64,000 nucleotides of DNA from Sesamum alatum (lineage: Eukaryota > Streptophyta > Magnoliopsida > Lamiales > Pedaliaceae), in contig JACGWO010000004.1 in NCBI GenBank assembly GCA_034509735.1, forward strand, positions 26,517,395-26,581,394. The letters run 5' to 3'. This document shows, one piece after another, positions 58,471-64,000 of this stretch; position 1 is the first letter of the stretch, and each line of letters begins with the position of its first letter. The translations under genes and the position numbers were made by a program. Under the pieces are notes generated by a model that was given only the letters and a program-made list of their open reading frames with translations, was not told the origin of the DNA and did no database searches.

Positions 58471-59040
58471 TGTGGGGAATGACTACTTATTAGACATTTC
58501 CTTTGTCCCACATAGCTTATAAAACATTCCTTTTTCTTATTCATATAGTATTTCTTTGCTCCTTATCAATTGAGAAGTGTGGGTAGGGGGATTTTGGTAA
58601 AAATGCCACACGCGCGAGCCCGCCCCGGACCGGGAGCTGGGCTGCGCGTGAGTATAATATTTTTGTAGAAAAATCATTTGAAAACCCACAATTTTCTCTC
58701 TTTTTCGGTCTTTTTGTAGAAATCTTTGACTGAGTCCTTTTCTATCCGTTGAAGCTTGGACTCGGTCCAACTTGTTGAGGAAAATCAGCATTGCTTTGCT
58801 GATTCTTTTTCAGAGTTCTTCCTGTTGCAAAACTCTCTACAAACCGAGGACTCTACACTATAAATAGAGCCTCGGTTTGTTCATTCCATAGAGAATACTT
58901 TCCAGCTTCCTCTCCGTTTTATCTCTTCTACTGTACCTCTGTCTCGTTTCTATATACCTGCTGTTCCAACTCTCTGCCACGAGTGCACGTGTTGGAGAGT
59001 GCTGTGTTAACCTTGGGGAGCAAACGGAATTTGCGATTGC
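58471..59040 (+). repeat. 5' LTR of element F (end approximate)
   Basis: The start is fixed by comparison with 63711. The end cannot be set because the 3' LTR leaves the window; it lies between the TATA-like box and the gag start at 59191. A GC-rich segment (58610-58655) lies in U3. Confidence 0.75.
58859..58867 (+). promoter_or_regulatory. TATA box of element F LTR
   Basis: TATAAATAG, with the transcript start expected about 30 bases on. Position in the LTR and consensus fit a plant pol II promoter. Confidence 0.65.
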
Positions 59041-59190
59041 ACCACGGTCGTGCCGAATTTTGCTTTCAAGGCAGTGGACCTACCACGGCATAGCGTTTTC
59101 GTTTCCATTTTTCACTTACAATTTGAAAGCAAAATTTACATATTTTACATTACTCTCTTCGAAACGAAAAACAACTGTGTTATTCTCAAA

Positions 59191-59988
59191 ATGACTGCAC
59201 CTATCCTGTCCAAAGCATTGCCGGATCTCTCTAAACTCGAGCCACTCGATGGAACCAACTTCAAGAGATGGTCTCGAAAACTTCTAATCTTCTTCGAGCA
59301 GCTCGAGGTGGATTACGTACTATTCAATGATCCACCGGTCACGTCCTCTCAAACTTCTGAAGTAGCGACATCAACAGACGTGGTGAAAAAGACAGATCTA
59401 GAAGCCAAGGCCAAGTTCGAAAAGGACAACAAAACTGTTCGGGGCCATATTCTAAACCATATGACCAACACTCTATTTGACCTATTTGTGAATCAGAAAA
59501 ACTCCAAGGCAATCTGGGAGACGTTGGAATCAAGGTACGGAGGTGACGATGCAGGGAAGAAAAAGTACGTCGTTGGAAAATGGTTGCAGTTCCAAATGGC
59601 CAATGGGAAACCAGTGATGGATCAGGTGCATGAATATGAAAATCTGGTGGCAGATGTGCTGAGCGAAGGCATGCAGATGTGTGAGATTCTGCAAGCAAAC
59701 GTGTTACTTGAGAAATTCCCCCCCTCTTGGAGCGAATACAGAAACCATTTGAAACACAAGAAGAGGGATTTGACGCTCCAAGAGCTTGTCAGCCACATGA
59801 GGACCGAAGAGGCAAACCGTGAAAAAGATAAGCAAAATTCTCTCTCTTCACTTTCGGTTAAAGCTAACTTAGTTGAGTCTACTAGTGCCAAAGACAGGTT
59901 TCAATTCAAAGGCAAGAAGTTCCAAAAGGGCGGTCAACAAAAGGCATTTAAAGGAACCGACGGGAAAAATCCAAAAGGCAAAAGTTAA
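59191..59988 (+). CDS. Element F gag
   Basis: Start chosen at 59191 (ATG preceded by tctcaaa), giving MTAPILSKALPDLSKLEPLD; an in-frame ATG at 59050 lies in probable LTR or leader. The frame encodes the copia gag motif FKRWSRKLLIFFEQLEVDYV, a UBN2-type capsid region (HILNHMTNTLFDLF, AIWETLESRYGG, MQMCEILQANVLLEKFPPSW) and a basic C-terminus. Gag assembles the cytoplasmic particle. In copia elements gag and pol form one frame; here the frame ends at a TAA at 59986-59988, just after an A4 run (59980-59983), and the zinc knuckle continues in another frame. This is probably a one-base insertion, less likely a sequencing error or a regulated shift. Confidence 0.88.
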   Translation: MTAPILSKALPDLSKLEPLDGTNFKRWSRKLLIFFEQLEVDYVLFNDPPVTSSQTSEVATSTDVVKKTDLEAKAKFEKDNKTVRGHILNHMTNTLFDLFVNQKNSKAIWETLESRYGGDDAGKKKYVVGKWLQFQMANGKPVMDQVHEYENLVADVLSEGMQMCEILQANVLLEKFPPSWSEYRNHLKHKKRDLTLQELVSHMRTEEANREKDKQNSLSSLSVKANLVESTSAKDRFQFKGKKFQKGGQQKAFKGTDGKNPKGKS

Positions 59989-62545
59989 TTGCTACTGCTG
60001 TGGAAAACCAGGACACAAGGTATATCAATGCTATCAAAGAAAGGATCAACAAAGGTCGAACCAAAAACCAACAGCCAAGAGCACCCCACAAGTCCATCTC
60101 ACCGAAAACGAGGAAATAATAGCAGCAGTGGTCGTCGAAGCAAACTTGGTGGAGAACAAAACAGACTGGGTTCTGGACACAGGAGCCTCAAAACACTTCT
60201 GCTCCAACAAAGAACTGTTTCAAGAATTTTATGAGGCATCCGACGGAGAATGCGTCTTCATGGGCAACTCTACTACTGCAGGAGTACTAGGCAAAGGAAA
60301 GGTTCTTCTTAAACTCACTTCTAGTAAAACTCTAGCTCTGAATGATGTGCTCTATGTGCCTTCCCTGCGTAGGAATCTTGTTTCTGGTAGTCTTCTAAAC
60401 AAGGCTGGATTAAAAATAGTGCTAGAAGGTGATAAGGTTATATTATCTAAAAATGGTGATTTTGTGGGGAAGGGATACATGTCAGGAGGGTTATTTGTAC
60501 TTAACACCGTTCCCATTATTTCTAATAAAATTGCTTCCAATTCTGCTTATATGATTGAATCTGTTGACATATGGCATGGTAGACTAGGGCATGTGAATAT
60601 TGCTTCCATTAAAAGGCTAAAAAGTATGAAGCTTATTAATACATATGACAAAGATGATTGCACTAAATGTTCAATCTGCGTAGAAGCAAAATTTGTTAAG
60701 AAACCTTTTAAACCAGTCACAACAAGAAGCACAGAATTGCTAGAATTAATTCACTCAGATCTAGCAGATTTCAGAAACACACTTAGTAAAGGAGGAAAGA
60801 AATATTATATTTCATTTGTGGATGATTATTCTAGATTTACTAAGATCTATCTTCTAAGAACAAAAGACGAAGCTGCTGAAATGTTCTTAAAATTCAAATC
60901 CGAAGTAGAAAATCAACTAGATAGGAAAATCAAACGACTTAGGTCCGATAGAGGTGGTGAATATGGGACTAATTTTCTTAAAGAATTTTGCGAATTAAAT
61001 GGCATTGTGCATGAAACTAGTGCCCCTTATACACCTCAGCAAAATGGCATAGCAGAACGTAAAAATAGAACATTAAAGGAAATGATGAATGCTATGTTAC
61101 TTAGTTCCGGTATGCCTGAAAACATGTGGGGGGAAGCAGTTTTATCTGCATGCTATATCTTAAATAGAGTCCCACATAAAAAATTGAATAAAACACCCTA
61201 CGAAATGTGGAAAGGTTTTTTGCCTAACTTAAATTACCTTAGAGTGTGGGGGTGCTTAGCTAAGGTGGCATATCCGGAATTTAAAAGGTCTAACATTGGA
61301 CCTAAAACCTTTGATTGTGTGTTTATTGGTTATGCACAGAATAGTGCAGCTTATAGATTTATGTGTTTAAAGGATAGTTCTATTTGTGAATCTAGAGATG
61401 CTGAATTTTTTGAACTTGAATTCCCTTTGAAAAATACTCATGTATCTCGACAAGTTTATACCGATAATATGATTAGTCCTCTAAAAACCCCTTCTTCTCC
61501 CCGTATCACTGAACTTAGAAGGAGTAAGAGACAAAAAACTGATACTAGTTTTGGACCTGATTTCTTGACTGTCTTTTTAACTGAAGATCTGGATAAAATA
61601 GATGAACAATTTGTATCAATTTTCCTAGTCGATGAGGATCCTAAATCTTATTTAGAGGCCGTAACCTCCATAGATTCTAGCTTTTGGAAAGAAGCCATTA
61701 AGAATGAACTAGACTCTATAAAAGAAAACCACACCTGGGAGTTAATGGATCTGCCTATAGGAAGTAAACCTATCAAGAGTAAATGGATCTTTAAGAAGAA
61801 GATCAAACCAGATGGGTCTATAGATAAGTTTAAGGCAAGATTAGTAGTCGTAGGTTATACTCAAAAGAAAGGGATAGACTATTTTGATACATACTCTCCG
61901 GTAACAAAGATAGCAACAATAAGAACTTTAGTTGCACTTTCAGCCATTCATGGACTGATAATTCATCAAATGGATGTAAAAACAGCCTTTTTAAATGGTG
62001 ATTTAGAAGAGGAAATTTATATGGAACAACCCGAAGGGTTTATAATACCTGGACAAGAGAACAAAGTATGTAAACTCAAAAAATCGTTATATGAGCTTAA
62101 ACAAGCTTCTAAACAATGGTATGAAAAATTTGATCGTACTTTAATTTCTAATGGATATAGTACGAATGCATCTGATATCTGTGTATACTCAAAAGTACTT
62201 GGGACTGATTGTGTGATCATATGTTTGTATGTTGATGACATGCTTATCTTTGGTACCAACCTAGAAGTTATTAACGATACCAAGAAATTCCTTTCATCAC
62301 AATTTGACATGAAAGATCTAGGAGAAGCCGATGTAATTCTAGGCGTTAAAATTAGGAAAACAGGAAATGGATTCTCCTTGTGTCAATCTCACTATATAGA
62401 GAAAATCTTGAGAAGATTTAATTGTCATGATGAAACACCTGTAAGAACCCCTTATGATCCTAGTTTGTGTCTTAAAAAGAATAATGGCAATAGTGTATCA
62501 CAAGCCGAATATGCAAAAATCATAGGAGTGTTATGTTTCTCATGA
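59989..62545 (+). CDS. Element F pol: zinc knuckle, protease, integrase, RT
   Basis: Open frame running from before 59989 to 62545. Domains in order: CCHC knuckle [14 protein letters not shown] near 59992; aspartic protease [14 protein letters not shown] near 60170; pre-integrase [17 protein letters not shown] near 60570; integrase with [15 protein letters not shown] and [13 protein letters not shown] (three acidic residues present); an integrase-RT linker with [14 protein letters not shown] with [54 protein letters not shown] and the catalytic YVDDML near 62228. All catalytic motifs look intact. The frame ends soon after AEYAKIIG; RNase H follows in the next frame. It has no credible start of its own and would be read as part of gag-pol. 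Confidence 0.9.
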
Positions 62546-63174
62546 ACTACACCAGACCTGACATAGCCTATGCAGTAAGTAGGTTAAGTCGTTACACTCA
62601 CAATCCTAGTAATGAACATTGGGATGCACTTCGTCGGTTGTTGAGATACCTTAAGGGTACAACGGATTTATGCTTACATTATAATAAGTTCCCTTCAGTA
62701 TTAGAAGGATTTTGCGATGCAAATTGGGTAACTGATAATGATGAAGTGAGTTCGACTAGTGGCTATGTGTTTACTTTGGGTGGGGGAGCGATTTCATGGA
62801 AATCTGCAAAACAAACCTGTATTGCTAGATCTACTATGGAATCTGAATTTATAGCTCTTGAATTAGCAGGTCAAGAAGCTGAGTGGCTGAGAAATTTGGT
62901 GCGTGATGTGCCCCTGTGGGGTTCATCGGTATCTATTTCCCTACACTGTGACTCACAAGCTGCAATTGGTATTGCAAAGAGCTATGCGTACAATGGGAAA
63001 AGAAGACATATTCGCATCAGACATGGTGCGGTGAAAGGGCTTTTAAAGAATGGGATAATCTCCCTGGATTATGTGAGGTCCGAGAGGAACTTGGCAGATC
63101 CTCTCACAAAGGGACTAACCAGAAGAGTTATTCTTGAAACCTCAAGAGCAATGGGGCTCAAACCTTTGAGCTGA
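62533..63174 (+). CDS. Element F pol: RNase H
   Basis: Continues pol after a one-base loss between about 62524 and 62532, beginning [20 protein letters not shown]. RNase H blocks are [30 protein letters not shown] (first aspartate), [53 protein letters not shown] (aspartate), [15 protein letters not shown] and DPLTKGL, ending GLKPLS and a TGA at 63172. All expected residues are present. Confidence 0.9.
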   Translation: MFLMNYTRPDIAYAVSRLSRYTHNPSNEHWDALRRLLRYLKGTTDLCLHYNKFPSVLEGFCDANWVTDNDEVSSTSGYVFTLGGGAISWKSAKQTCIARSTMESEFIALELAGQEAEWLRNLVRDVPLWGSSVSISLHCDSQAAIGIAKSYAYNGKRRHIRIRHGAVKGLLKNGIISLDYVRSERNLADPLTKGLTRRVILETSRAMGLKPLS

Positions 63175-63197
63175 GAAAATATGGTATCAAACCATAT

Positions 63198-63298
63198 GGA
63201 ATCCATAGCCCTATGTTTTGGGTGGTCCTACAAGGACTTGATGGATAGAATCCATAGCCCTATGTTTTGGGTGGTCCCTACAAGGACTTGATGGATTA
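63198..63298 (+). repeat. Tandem 49-50 bp pair after element F pol
   Basis: gaatccatagccctatgttt, tgggtggtcc and tacaaggacttgatgga occur twice at a 49-bp offset, with one extra c in the second copy. A looser third copy is suggested near 63330-63385 (catagctcgatcatcgagtg, then tatagacttgatgaaa). Confidence 0.85.
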
Positions 63299-63700
63299 AT
63301 CCTGACAAAGAATAGATCAGGAGGATAGTTTCATAGCTCGATCATCGAGTGGTCTATATTTATAGACTTGATGAAACTATCAAAGTGAGTGTGAAGGTGG
63401 GCCGCCTTCTATGAAAGATAATGCGTTCTTTCTAGAGCACTCATTAGAAACCAAGGTACAAGCACAGGGCCATTAATAGCGCTTAGCTTTTATCGCGGAA
63501 CAGCAGTCTCCACGGAAATAATACGTGTTGTGGGGGTCTCGACCTAAGCTATACGAAGTTCAAGAGTTCATTCACTTTTATTAGCTGAGTTGTTGCCTCA
63601 CGTCACTACGCATTAATTCAATCGAAAGACATTAATGCTTAAGTATTTTTCCTTTTCTTCACTCTGGAAACCTTTTTCTTTCCCAAACCAATTAGTCATT

Positions 63701-63710
63701 CGTGGGGGAT
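63701..63710 (+). promoter_or_regulatory. Polypurine tract of element F
   Basis: cgtgggggat directly before the 3' LTR start at 63711. Confidence 0.75.
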
Positions 63711-64000
63711 TGTGGGGAATGACTACTTGTTAGACATTTCCTTTGTCCCACATAGCTTATAAAACATTCCTTTTTCTTATTCATATAGTATTCCTGTGCT
63801 CCTTATCAATTGAGAAGTGTGAGTAGGGGGATTTTGGTAAAAATGCCACACGCGCGAGCCCGCCCCGGACCGGGAGCTGGGCCGCGCGTGAGTATAATAT
63901 TTTTGTAGAAAAATCATTTGAAAACCCACAATTTCCTCTCTTTTTCGGTCTTTTTGTAGAAATCTTTGACTGAGTCCTTTTCTATCCGTTGAAGCTTGGA
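63711..64000 (+). repeat. 3' LTR of element F (partial)
   Basis: The first 290 bases align with 58471-58760, 6 substitutions and no gaps. The rest is outside the window. Confidence 0.93.

Larger units (their letters stand above)
58471..64000 (+). mobile_element. Young copia retrotransposon F, 3' LTR cut by window end
   Basis: LTR starts TGTGGGGAATGACTAC occur at 58471 and 63711. The 290 bases available from both align without gaps and differ at 6 positions (about 2 percent), indicating recent insertion. The coding region spans 59191-63174 with all copia domains in order. The PPT cgtgggggat abuts the 3' LTR. Two single-base frame breaks are the only damage seen. The lineage differs from A/B/C/D: LTR start, leader and lack of an obvious TGGTATCAGAGC primer site. 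Confidence 0.93.

Noticed and set aside
1..64000. CRISPR array, operon, tRNA or rRNA genes
   Set aside because: Tandem repeats present are microsatellites or short duplications without spacers; no cloverleaf or rRNA-like stretch seen; exon structure and LTR elements show a plant nuclear genome.

Overview
This window is nuclear DNA of a flowering plant, almost certainly a eudicot. It is AT-rich and intron-containing, holds the 3' end of a nuclear gene for a mitochondrial ribosomal protein, and is otherwise dominated by Ty1/copia LTR retrotransposons with short inverted-repeat DNA transposons among them. I see no rRNA, tRNA, CRISPR array or prokaryotic gene. Boundaries come from terminal TG/CA, target-site duplications (TSDs), the primer-binding site (PBS) complementary to initiator tRNA-Met, polypurine tracts (PPTs), and comparison of repeat copies by eye.

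1-8085: the last two exons of a uL4m (mitochondrial L4) gene on the + strand at 1000-1173 and 2091-2192. A coding-like but broken fragment of unknown identity lies on the - strand at 292-600. Next comes a nested set of DNA transposons: a Mutator-type MITE (4022-6818, perfect 9-bp TSD) contains a hAT-type element (4456-6804, 8-bp TSD), which contains another Mutator-type MITE (6068-6614). A related MITE is at 3010-3456.

8086-40406: an old + strand copia element (E, TSD ACACA) hosts nearly everything else here. Its gag is split by a hAT-type element (9303-10238, perfect 8-bp TSD). Its integrase/RT region is split by element A (11742-37583, - strand, LTRs of about 2.0 kb). Element A is itself split by element D (15621 to about 24757, + strand) and element B (25681-33898, - strand, TSD YTAGT). 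A, B, C and D are one copia family with LTRs of about 2.0-2.2 kb. A and C retain recognisable RT; B and D look like non-autonomous derivatives with decayed pol. An LTR fragment of the same family forms a 261-bp hairpin at 37711-37971.

40407-58470: more small DNA transposons, including Mutator-type elements with 9-bp TSDs, a 305-bp CACTA-type element, a 1-kb foldback and a PIF/Harbinger-like element with TTA duplications. A further member of the 2-kb-LTR family (C, 43508-53478, - strand) sits inside what looks like a Mutator-type element (42419-53508).

58471-64000: a young copia element of a different lineage (F, + strand) with nearly complete gag and pol and only two single-base frame breaks. 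Its first 290 LTR bases differ at 6 positions between the two ends; the 3' LTR runs off the window.

Apart from the uL4m tail no functional host gene is evident. The most unusual features are the GC-rich, fast-changing islands at a fixed place in the leaders of the A/B/C/D family, tandemly duplicated in D, and the depth and legibility of the nesting.
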